The notes under the pieces: model-generated
The model's database searches: none
The model's input: only the letters and a program-made list of their open reading frames with translations
What the model was told of the DNA's origin: nothing
Made by a program: the position numbers and the translations under genes
Shown here: positions 1 to 9,583 of the stretch, one piece after another
Numbering within the stretch: position 1 is the stretch's first letter
Layout: every line of letters starts with the position of its first letter
From: Talaromyces rugulosus
Lineage: Eukaryota > Ascomycota > Eurotiomycetes > Eurotiales > Trichocomaceae
Reading direction: 5' to 3'
Assembly (NCBI RefSeq): GCF_013368755.1
Contig: NC_049564.1
Coordinates: forward strand, 2,736,001 to 2,800,000
DNA length: 64,000 bases

Positions 1-1092
1 CTTGTTTAGCCTGTCCTCGACATTTTGGCATTCATTCAGACGCATGCATCCGTTGTTGACGAGAACGGCATGGAAACGATCACCAATCGCCTCCTTCATC
101 AATTTCGCCGCAACAGTAGAATCAACACCACCGCTAACGGCGCCGAGCACATGGTCCGTATCGCCCACCAACTTGCGAATTCGCGTGATCTCTTGGTCGA
201 CGAACTTGGACATGGTCCAGTTTGGCTTGGCGCCACAGATATCCACAGCAAAGTTCTTCAAGAGCTTGGCTCCATCGGGTGTATGCTATAATTTCCTTTT
301 TGTTAGCTTGGTGTGGCTGGCGCGTGGGTGGGCTCTTCTCCCTTGCGTACCGTGACCTCTGGGTGGAATTGGATTCCTAATTTGTTATTAGAAGGCGCGT
401 AAATAAATATTCACTAGTCAAAACCCACCATAGATATGTTTTGTTTCATGAGCAATACCGGCAAATTCAGAATTTGCCGAGGTAGCAATGGTGTGAAATC
501 CCTCTGGGAGTTTGACCAGCTTGTCGCCGTGGCTCATCCAGACCTTGAAATGGTCCTCCAGACCAGCAAAAAGCTGGTCAACGTGTCCCTGACTGTCGAG
601 TCTTTTGGCGGTCACATCGGCGTGACCATATTCGCGAGCGGTGCCGGCGACAACGTTGCTCTTGTCCCGCCTGTAAGCGATTTCCTGCAGACCGTAACAG
701 ATTCCGAGAATAGGGACGCCGAGATCGAAGAACGCGGGGTCACAGTGAGGAGCACCATCTTCGTAAACACTGAATGGACCACCGGAGAGAATCTTTTTTT
801 TTTTCCCCGATGAGTCAGAATGATTTCCTTGTCACTTTGTCGCGTCTGTTTCCACTCACAATTCCTTTGGGTTTGAACGAAAGGTCGGCAAGCTTCTGGG
901 TGCATGGGAGCATTTCACTATAGCAATTGATCTCTCGCAAGCGCCGGGTAATCAAGTGTGTCTGCAAAAAAAAAAAAAGTCAGTCTGATGTCCCATTCTG
1001 TTCTTCTTCTAGGTATGACTCACATATTGAGACCCAAAGTCCAGAGTGAGAATGGTGTCGAACGTGGCGGAGGGGATCTCGGAGTCGGCCAT
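1..1092 (-). CDS. gua1: GMP synthetase [glutamine-hydrolysing], 5' part (runs off left edge)
   Basis: This enzyme converts XMP to GMP with glutamine as amide donor, the last step of guanine nucleotide synthesis in the cytosol. Exons on the minus strand are 1092-1024, 961-860, 792-429, 376-351 and 285 to beyond position 1, all with GT-AG borders and a continuous frame. The N-terminus begins [21 protein letters not shown] class I glutamine amidotransferase domain follows, with the nucleophile loop GICYG after [13 protein letters not shown], and the catalytic His and Glu in [10 protein letters not shown], which is built from exons 4 and 5. Exon 5 enters the ATP-pyrophosphatase domain with the P-loop [16 protein letters not shown]. 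The rest of that domain and the dimerisation domain lie outside the window. Exon 4 is only 26 nt long. The start is the first ATG before the conserved LDFGSQY segment. Confidence 0.95.
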
Positions 1093-1416
1093 TGTGACTG
1101 TGAAAGGGAATCGCCCAGGGATGTTCCAGGAAGAGGAAGATAAAACGAGGAACAGTGTTTAATTGCACAGGGCGAGACGAAGAGGAAAGGAAGAAAGAGA
1201 TGAATTGCGGGCGGTCAAGGCGGGGCGAGCAAAATTTTGCCGTTATCGATAAGCATTAAAGTTATCGCACGCGCTATTCCCGACTAGGAAATTTTCTGTA
1301 CAAATTACAGACACATAGTAGTTTTTTTCTCGCAGCTCAATGCATTCTGAATACACTAATGTCAATAATAAATTTGGTCGTATACTACATTAATTCAGAC
1401 ATCGTCAACGCCCCTT
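1093..1416. promoter_or_regulatory. gua1 upstream region with a paired GATA site
   Basis: This is the short spacer between the 3' end of the oxygenase gene and the gua1 start codon. It holds a near-palindrome TTATCGATAAG at 1243-1253, which is two overlapping GATAA motifs on opposite strands, and another TTATC at about 1261. Paired GATA motifs are known targets of AreA-type nitrogen regulators in ascomycetes; a role here is inference. No clear TATA box was seen. Confidence 0.35.
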
Positions 1417-2389
1417 CTACTCCGTATCATCCGGGTGGAACACCAAAGCCCGGATCTCAATACTCTCCCGGGAAGGATACTCATCCGTCTCAGTCTCCTT
1501 GTTGACAAAAGCAGTATGCGGAACCCGCCTGGCGCGTCCATCTGTCTTGGAATCAAAACATTTGATCAAAGTCACGATATCAGGTGTTTGCCCGTAGCGA
1601 AAGTACCACTTGTGCGCCTTGTTGGCTGTGACCGAGTACGTCTCGCCCTCGCGGTCCGGGTAGATCAGCTTGGTCCCTACCAAGTCACTGTCGGCGACGG
1701 AATGGGCATCTGCGACGGCGAGCGGGTCTTTATAGATGGCTTTGATGGGACGCCACACGTTGATGATCTGGTATCGGCCCTTGAGCAGGGTGGGCGCCTC
1801 GTCTGGCAGATGGTGGGTTACGCGGTTGGTGGATGCCTGGTAGCTCTGATCGATATGCACACGCTGGACAGGGCCACGGAGCGTGGCAGTATCTTTAGGA
1901 TCTGCCGATTTTGGGGTACGTCGGACGGTATGGTCGAAGATAAAAATTTTGGATGCGCCGGTTCTGTTTTATCAGATTAGCCCTAGCTGCAAGATAATCC
2001 GAAATTTCAAGAGGCAAACGAGCTTACGCATCCTTCAGCAACTGTTCCGTTTCCGCATAATACTCGCCTTTGAGATTGTCGTCGTCGACAAAGTCTTTTT
2101 CCTTGCTCTCGTGGTAATAAAATTGGAACCCATTCTTATCGAGTGTGTAATCCAGCTCATTCCCGGAGATATCGTGGATCGTCGCTTCAAGGGTCTCATG
2201 CTCGCGATAATACGTCTCAGGCTTGCCAACGTAGCTCGGAGGCGGGGGAGAGCCATCGGCAGAAGGTTTTAGGTAGTTCAGCGTCGTCTGGACATGATGT
2301 TTCTTCTTGTCTGCTGGGGGCACGGGGAATTGGGCGACCTTGAGCACCGGCTGGTCGGCCGGGATGGAAGAGACTGCTGCGGAAGCCAT
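1417..2389 (-). CDS. AsaB/CmcJ-type Fe(II)/2-oxoglutarate-dependent hydroxylase/desaturase
   Basis: Two exons, 2389-2028 and 1963-1417, give 302 residues. The sequence matches the fungal family that includes AsaB-like hydroxylase/desaturases and is related to gibberellin GA4 desaturase and cephalosporin CmcJ proteins. Supporting segments are a central FIFDHTVRR block, then RGPVQRVHIDQSY, whose His157 and Asp159 fit the metal-binding HxD. VPHTAF follows with the likely distal His270, and SIEIRAL with Arg292, the likely 2-oxoglutarate anchor. Such enzymes hydroxylate or desaturate small metabolites and often sit in biosynthetic clusters; the substrate here is unknown. The spliced codon GC|A falls just before TGASKIFIFDH, which confirms the intron. 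The first ATG gives a full-length protein. No signal peptide was seen, so a cytosolic location is likely. Confidence 0.85.
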
Positions 2390-2993
2390 GGTAGAAGCTG
2401 ATTATATCCCAAACTCGACTGTTATTATTTGGTTGAGATAAATTAAAATAGAAAAACAAATAACCCAGATATAATCCCAGTCAAAGCTCTATTTATACTT
2501 CATTATTATCGGCAAGGCGGGGTAGGAACTTGGCCATTATTAATCGCCTGGTCGGTCGACATGGACAACGTTAGGGGAGCACGCAATCCCAGCTGGCTGC
2601 ATCGCCATGATCACCAATGCCAGCCAGTCACGCTCGGTTTGATGAGAAATCAGAAAACGGCTTCTGTTATGGTGCCATTGGACAAAGGCCGTGTTGGATG
2701 TTACACTTTTCCTACACACGTCCTACATGTGCATTGGCGCATGCGGCTGTTGTCGGCTCAATCTAGAACAAGGCCGAGGTATGCTGCATTTATCAGCAAC
2801 AAACAATCATTGTCCTGGTCTCATGGAGTAGTTTGTCAGCGGTGAGTGTCGCCGCGTAACAGTCGACGAGAGTTGGTTCTGCTGTATCGCATCCGTATCA
2901 ACCGAAAATCATCGCTGTCGTCACAAGTCATCTCCATCGTATCGTTCTAGCCATGATGTCTTTGTATATTCTATGCAGACAACCCTATCAAGT
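2390..2993. other. Intergenic: oxygenase promoter and 3' flank of the reductase gene
   Basis: About 600 bases without a supported gene. It contains the upstream region of the oxygenase gene (minus strand) and the 3' flank of the reductase gene. An open frame at 2561-2845 on the plus strand has no recognisable similarity and I do not call it a gene. Confidence 0.6.
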
Positions 2994-3968
2994 CTACCAG
3001 TTTGAGTAAAGGTATCCATTCGGGTCCTTTTTCTCCATGCCCTGTCGCATCGCCTCGGCAAAGGTGTCTTTGGCGGCAGCCTGCCTCAGCGCCGCCAAAC
3101 CCAGGGCACCGCTTCCATTCGAGGTCTCAATAGCCTCGTCTCTGACTTGATCAATGGCAAACAGGCCCTTGTTCTCGTCCTTTTTTGACAGGACCAACTC
3201 GGCGCTTCCCTTCATGGCCTGCGCCGCGAGGTGTAATGCATCAGGCTCACTGAGCCCCCTTGTCATAGCTTCTTTTATAATTCCTTCCAATGCAACAGTT
3301 AAAAGCGCCGGGGCTAGTCCGCTGGTAATCGAAGCTTCGCTCATCAGCGAATCCGGTACATAAGTGACCGTCCCGATGCTAGAGAAGATCCAAGTAGTCA
3401 AGTTTTCAAAATCCGGCGATAGCGTTGTATCCGCCCCTGCAATGGTCGTACTGATCACCGTGGCTGACTGCCGCACGTACGCCGCTGCGTTGGGGCTGGC
3501 TTGTACGATAAAACATTTCTCGGCCTCGACACCGCTCGCATCGTGGTAGATGAGTCGTTCGATCTGGTGCGGAGAAAGATTGGCGCAAGTACTGAGCAGC
3601 AGTTTTCCGGCCAAACGTTCGGCCAACCCCGGATCACCCAAGATTTCTGCTGCTTGGTCGGTTGTTTTGCAGGCAAGCAAGATCACGTCGGCCTGCTGCA
3701 CTGCTTGCGCGACTCCGCCTTGTGAAATCTGGACGTGTGGGAACGAAGAGCGCGCGAGATGACCGAATTGGTTGCGTAATCGTAGCACGGATTCTTGAGT
3801 GTTGACGCAGGCAATGAATCTTGTTGGTTTGAACTTCATCGACAGGATTGGTAGTGTTTGATGGTGAGGGTTGGGGCACGGCTGCGACAGCGACGCCAGC
3901 AAGACTTCGAGGATCGCGGTTCCGATCTGGCCACAGCCGACGATCGCCAGGGTTTTCCCTGTTCTCAT
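2994..3968 (-). CDS. Pyrroline-5-carboxylate reductase-like protein
   Basis: A single-exon gene of 324 residues that starts with ATG. The N-terminal Rossmann motif GCGQIG (residues about 11-16) binds NAD(P)H. The middle contains ADVILLACKTTDQA and LLSTCANL. The C-terminal helical part has the P5CR signature region around SGLAPALLTVALEGIIKEA, followed by GLSEPDALHLAAQAMKGSAELV and TSNGSGALGLAAL. The family reduces 1-pyrroline-5-carboxylate to proline. Because the gene lies between an AsaB-like oxygenase and an amino-acid permease rather than among housekeeping genes, it may be a dedicated paralog for a modified proline-type metabolite. That is inference and depends on whether the genome holds another P5CR. 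The NPHHQT stretch near residue 35 and the long C-terminal tail ending YLYSNW are variable regions. Confidence 0.85.
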   Translation of the reverse strand: MRTGKTLAIVGCGQIGTAILEVLLASLSQPCPNPHHQTLPILSMKFKPTRFIACVNTQESVLRLRNQFGHLARSSFPHVQISQGGVAQAVQQADVILLACKTTDQAAEILGDPGLAERLAGKLLLSTCANLSPHQIERLIYHDASGVEAEKCFIVQASPNAAAYVRQSATVISTTIAGADTTLSPDFENLTTWIFSSIGTVTYVPDSLMSEASITSGLAPALLTVALEGIIKEAMTRGLSEPDALHLAAQAMKGSAELVLSKKDENKGLFAIDQVRDEAIETSNGSGALGLAALRQAAAKDTFAEAMRQGMEKKDPNGYLYSNW

Positions 3969-4719
3969 ATTCAGTAAAAAATTTGGTGGAAAGGAATTAT
4001 AGATGACAGAGTCGACAAAAAAAAAATAACTTTCCCAAAATTATAGAACAAACCCGAGAAATAACCGGAAGCAAGGACAAAGAGGAGGGGACGCCGGTAT
4101 TTCGCGCATACAGGCATGAATGAATGAATAGCGACCCACCGCTGTGACTCCAAAATGCGACACCGGGCATCCTGATACGCGAGCCTCGCCTGCTAGCATT
4201 CGTTCTAGACAGCTTGGGGACTAACCTGCCAACTAGGCACTGTCGCAGGTCCACTTGGTCGTTATCGATAGGCGATGCTGCGGGGTGCGACCCTGCAAGA
4301 TGATGGAATCGCTGCTGGTCGTGTGCCACAGGGTGCAGGGAATCTCTCGTGCCAACAGGCATTCTTGTTGGTTGAGGGATCCATGAAGGGGGTGTACCAG
4401 AGGAGGCGTATGTGTAGGTATGTGGAAGGGGAAGAAGGTTTGTTTTGTTGATTTGTTGTTTTGTCTTCCCCTGTTTCGACACAGCCAATAGGAGACCTCC
4501 CACAAGCCGAGGCTCATTTATCCGGGGTGAATCGGTCAGTAATATAGTTATTATAAATGGAATTAGTGGTATCATTAATATTCATCTGAAAAGTAATATA
4601 TTTGACGCTTGCTCACTTTAACAATACCATTTAAAAAACCCAATCAGTCCCATCTTAACTCCAGGTACAGTGCATATCTCTCTATACTGATCTATGTAAT
4701 AGAGCAACTAGAATAGCTA
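3969..4719. other. Intergenic: reductase promoter and permease 3' flank
   Basis: About 750 bases without a gene I can support. Open frames on the minus strand at 3997-4575 are low-complexity and unlike known proteins. A second paired GATA-like site, TTATCGATA at 4262-4270, resembles the one upstream of gua1. The 3' flank of the permease gene is AT-rich. Confidence 0.5.
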
Positions 4720-6453
4720 TCACAGCTTACGCGAGTGCACCAACTTTGTAATGCTGGTCCCATCGTCCAATACTTCCACCTCTTCCTCCAGCGTATATCC
4801 GCCCCATTTGGGAAGAAGTACGGTCCAGATGTACCAATATAGAACGCCGAACAGTATGCTATCATGCCGTTAGAACTGATTTCACTTCCTTTTTGATTTA
4901 GGGTTCGAGAAATAATAAACTCACATTCCGATGCCAACAATGGCATACGTCGCGTAAAAAAAGTCGACATCACCTTTCCAGCCCGCCGGTGGGAAAAATG
5001 GCGCTGCCAGCAACGCTACACATACAATACCTCTCAGCCAGACAGCCGGCAACCAGGCCTTGAATGGCCGTCGGAGATCAGGTCGTCGATAGCGAAGAAT
5101 AATTATGCCAGCGGTAATGGCCAGGGCAAAAGCTTGCCCGGGGTATCCTTCGACGTCTAAAATAAAGTTGTAGGCTCCACCCTGCGGAGGAATGGCAATC
5201 ACCAGGAAAGACGGTATGTAGTGGACGACGAGACCCCAAAATGGAGAGTTCCATGGTTTGGACGAGGAGATGGTTCGGGAAAATGGAAGGAAACCCTGAC
5301 GGGCGACCTCTTGGTTGACTCGAGCCTATTCTATCAGTCAGACAAGATATTTGAAAAGAAAAAAAAAGTAGTTTTAAATGCCACTTACCAACGCGAAAGT
5401 CACCACCATCACATTTCCCACAGCCGAAGTAGCAATCATCAATGGGAGAATGGTTCGGCCGAGATGCGGGCCAAATGCACGCTCAAAGAAGAGCGCAGCA
5501 ACCAGTTCTCCGCTCTCCTTGATTTCCTCAATGGGGACGACGAGGAAATAGGATACATTGGCCAGCAAATACAAGAGACATGCCGTAATCAGTGCAGCCG
5601 GGCAGACTGTCTTGAGCGTCCGAACTGGGTTTTTGACCTCGTTCAGCACATTGTTCATGTTGTTCAAGCCAGCGTAGGAATAAAACACTTTGAATAATGA
5701 TGTTGACAGGTTATTCCAGCTCCAGTCTGAGTCCTTCCACAGTTCTTTCCATAGACCTGCATCGCTTGATGCAAATGAAGTGACAGTTTCACCTCGCTCG
5801 TGAAATAGGATAACATACACCCCACTTAATGCCATGAACAGGACCAGGAATATTTTGACCCACCCCAGAGCATTTTGTATAGCAATCCCGGCCTTCATAA
5901 AACGGCCATGGATAATGGTAATTATCGTGAGCAATCCCAACGCCAACGCTTTACTCTGGAATTCCGTCGGTTCGATACTGAATGCAAACGAGAGGTACTT
6001 GGAAAAAATAATGCAGTTGCTAGCTGTGAACCCCAGCAAGACTGCCTGCACGGCGATCAACGTCGACGCAAGGAACTTTGGATGTCGATATGTAAACTCC
6101 AAATATACTTTGTCGCCGCCTGATCGAGGCAGCATGCACCCGTATTCCAGGGACACAGCCAGTCCGCAGGCCGAGAGTACCGCTCCGGCGACCCATAAAG
6201 ACAGCGCAAGCCCTATGCTTCCAACGGATTTCACTATGGCGCCGGGAGTAGCAAAGATACCGCTTCCGATGACGCGCGATATTACCAGGATATATGCACT
6301 CGTCCAGGACAAGTTCCGCCCAATCGTGGCCGTCTCCGGGATAGTATCATGTTCGATGGAGCGGTCCGGATGATCCGGAGAAATGATATCTGGCGAAAGC
6401 GTTGATGTTGGCGAGAGAAGAGGGCTGGTTTCTGAAGATTCGACGTCCGGCAT
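4720..6453 (-). CDS. Amino-acid permease of the LAT/APC superfamily
   Basis: Three exons, 6453-5389, 5325-4925 and 4858-4720, give 534 residues. The start is the ATG of MPDVESSETSPLL, in a good CACCATG context; the frame stays open upstream but without another ATG. After about 65 acidic, Ser/Thr-rich cytosolic residues comes the first membrane helix with the APC substrate-site motif SRVIGSGIFATPGAIV. About a dozen hydrophobic segments follow. Typical family blocks are FKVFYSYAGLNNMNNVLNEV and the loop beginning ARVNQEVARQGFLPF, which crosses the first exon junction. The C-terminus reads WGGYTLEEEVEVLDDGTSIT. The family moves neutral amino acids (Mup1 and human b0,+/LAT types) across the plasma membrane. 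The substrate cannot be read from sequence. The next gene, an enoyl-reductase-like gene, is divergent. Confidence 0.88.
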
Positions 6454-7821
6454 GGTGCTTCTATGTTGACTGATTAATTTAATCAATCGGCTTTCGCTTT
6501 AGTCGGCTAAAACCCCTTGTGTTCCGTTATCAACAGTCATCGACTTCATATCACTCGATCGTATTATCAGCTCCAGACATCCACGATTCGAAAGAGAAAG
6601 AAAAAAATCACAACAGCGTGGTTAATGAGAAACCTGAAATGCAGAATGCGATGTTTTGACAGCTGTGTAACTCCATGTTGCTGTCAAGTGATGCTATCAG
6701 CTGGAAGGAGCCTTTAGCAAGGGGCCGGCACGTCATTCTCAGCACGGTTGATGCGACGCGTAGTATTAATAATGGACAGCACACACACACAACTTTCAAG
6801 AAAGGACATGTGTGTTATGAGGCCACCATGCTTGTTTATTGCGACTGCGATTGTGTCGCAGATTTATCAGCATTCGTTCATTCGTTCCAAGTATACATCC
6901 CGAGCGGAGCGTCGCGTGTTCATCGGCCCCGCGGCGGCCCTTGATGTTTAAGTCGACGGCGTCATTGCTTAATTTCCTTTAATATTATCAGCAGCAGCAA
7001 GCTAATTAAATTGCAAAAATTGTGCCATTTCTTACATGCGTAACATTTGCAAATATCTCGCGAAATAATACAGCGTATTGTGACCGTCACGGTACCTTTG
7101 ATCAACATTACCGAAATAGGAAATATCACGCCATCTTTCCCGGCCCAGACGCAATACTGCTGTTTTTCTCATTACTGGGATGAATACATTATTTTGTAAT
7201 CTTGATTACTATAAGGAAAGGCCAGTCAGCGAGCTATGGATTTGCACGTTTTTCTGGTTTCGATTGCGAATCTGTCCTTTAAAGTTCGGTCATGTGTCCA
7301 CTCTATCTATACATTATCCCACAACCATTACCAAGCAAAATATTAGTACTTTCTTTACAAATGAAAGAGGAAATGACTTCTTAAACGTATTGCTGCTGTT
7401 CTAATAATTCCAAATGGTAATTTTCCCACGAGCCTGGGAAAAAAAGACACCATTCAGAATACGGCATATTTAAAAGTGAAATATACGTTTTTTAGATTGC
7501 ATGTGCTATCAAAGCCTTTTTCATCGGTGTGGGTACTCCTCCACACTTCTTGCTTGGCCATAGTTAGACTCCTGTTATCGGAGGCAGTCCAGGTATCCAA
7601 CTAATTGATTGGATTAATTGACGTATTACTCTAGTCCTGATTCCTGGGCTCTAAGATCGATCCAACCCATGCGGCGGGGTCCCATGCGCATGAGCCGGCT
7701 TTAATTTCTTCTCTACTAGAACTGCAGCAGGTCTTTTGTTTGATTTTGCAGGTTGGCCAAACTTGACTTGGTGCATTACTATCTCACGAGCCCGACCAGT
7801 TTGCACACACCACACACAAGA
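6454..7821. other. Divergent intergenic region between permease and enoyl-reductase genes
   Basis: About 1.37 kb that must contain the promoters of both flanking genes. It is AT-rich, with a short CA run at 6781-6790. Open frames here are short and unrecognised. I see no RNA gene or mobile element. Confidence 0.5.
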
Positions 7822-9302
7822 ATGTCAACGACCGCTACATGGGTGGCCACCCTACCCTTAGCCAGTGAACAACAACAAAATCATGCTTCCAGAGAGTCGA
7901 CGACTCCTTTTAGCTACAAAGATGAATCTCGGCCGACAGACGTTGTCGACTCCAATATAATAGAAACCCGGCCGCAAGAACAGATACAAAGCCAGCTGTC
8001 GACATCGATCAGCGCGCCAGCAACCATCCAAAACGCTCTTGTTCTTCATGCAGTCAAAGAAAAATACGCCCTCGTTTCTGATCACGCAGTGCCGTCGATA
8101 CTTCACCAAGATGAGATTCTCATCAAAATCTCCGCCATTGGCCTGAATCCTATCGACTGGAAAGCACCGTATGTTCCTTCCCTGCCTCGAATATTATTGA
8201 CACACAAGAGTGAACATGTCCTCACAAATAAACCCAAATTTAGGGCATTCAACTTTGGCATCCCTAGTCTTCCATGGGTTTTTGGCCGCGATCTGGCTGG
8301 CACAGTCGTCCAAACTTCCTCCTCAGACTCACGCCTCAAAATCGGCGACCTCGTGCTCGTGCCATCAACAGACTATCGAGATATCCGCAAAGCCGCATTT
8401 CAAGAATACGCCATTGCAACACACTTTAACGCGGCCAAAATTCCAGCCACGGTGCCAATCCACAGTGGTGCATCGATAGGTGTTGCATATGTTGCCGCCG
8501 CCCTGGCACTGGGCATTTCATTCGGACTCGACTTTGGGCTAGCAGAGAATGTTCCCGGGCCAAATTTGAGGCGGATACTGAGGGAGATTAATACGCAAGA
8601 AATCCCAGAAGACGTCCGTGAAGAATGTCTACCTTCCGAAACAGATTCCTCCGAGGTTGTGCAAAAGGGAGATTGGATTGCCATTTGGGGAGGTATGAAT
8701 TATTCTTTTCCACTCATTCTTTCCCTCCTTTGATTCTAAAGCTAAACAAACATACAGCATCCACAACAACAGGACACATAGCCCTGCAACTCGCCAAGCT
8801 CTGCGGCCTCAAAGTCATCTGTATCGCCGACATCGCACGACACGGTGCCAAATTACATGCTACTGGCGCAGACATTCTCGTGGACAGACACGACACAGAC
8901 CGCGCAGTCGAAATCATCAGAGGCGTGACTAACGGCCGTTTACGGTTTGGACTCGATATTGTGGGTCGTGAGACTGCCACCATACTCCAAAGGACCCTGT
9001 TCACGAGTGAACATGATGGGCCACAAGCACACCTGTTAGGGCTTACGGGATTGCCGAAAGAAAAAGACCCGCGCATCAAGTCTCATACCGTGCCTATCAA
9101 AATATTTCATTCGTCGGCAGCCGTGGGCGAGGCACTGGTGACGTGGCTGGAGAAGTTGTTGGAAACAAACTCGCTAAGTCCGCCGGATGTTATTGTCAAA
9201 AGTGAGGGTGGCCTCGGAGGAATTAATGACGCCCTAGAGGTGCTGAAAAGTGGCGCTGCGAGTGGTAAAAGAATTGTTGTCGATTTGGGAAGGGATGATT
9301 GA
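7822..9302 (+). CDS. MDR-superfamily enoyl reductase-like (zinc-type alcohol dehydrogenase-like) protein
   Basis: Exons 7822-8168, 8244-8692 and 8758-9302 join in frame to 446 residues. The start is the ATG of MSTTATWVATLPL; an earlier open stretch begins with a non-ATG codon. About 65 Ser/Thr/Gln-rich residues precede the GroES-like domain, which shows LIKISAIGLNPIDWKAP and FGIPSLPWVFGRDLAGTVV. The nucleotide-binding fold follows as IAIWGASTTTGHIALQLAK, split by the second intron, then GLKVICIAD and FGLDIVG. The pattern matches fungal trans-enoyl reductases and quinone-oxidoreductase-like MDR proteins. These act alone or in trans with polyketide synthases and lack the structural-zinc cysteines. 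The partner is unknown and no PKS is in this window. The 40-residue acidic insertion before GDWIAIWG is common in this group. It is convergent with the next gene. Confidence 0.85.
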
Positions 9303-9583
9303 TGAATTTCCCCGCCATATAGAGCTCTGCTTCTCACTTGTGGGTTTAGATTTTACTGTTGTTATTACTATTTGCCTTCAGATGTATGCTTACTTTTGCA
9401 TGCATGGAATTGGTAGTTGATTAGAAGATCAAGGTGAAAAATTTTTACAGATAGTATATAGTATTACGAAAGTTAGATATATGAATAAACTGACCTGAAC
9501 AACGTTTACTTTGCGAATTTTTGAATATTTCGTAAATTAATAAAAATTTAATCTATCTGAAATACGTATCCATCAGTCATCAT

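Noticed and set aside
6454..6486. Upstream extension of the permease open frame (MIKLISQHRST)
   Set aside because: Its first codon is TTG. The first true ATG is at 6453 in a good Kozak context.
7753..7821. Extended start of the enoyl-reductase frame (MAKLDLVHYY)
   Set aside because: It begins with TTG. The ATG at 7822 is the first methionine.
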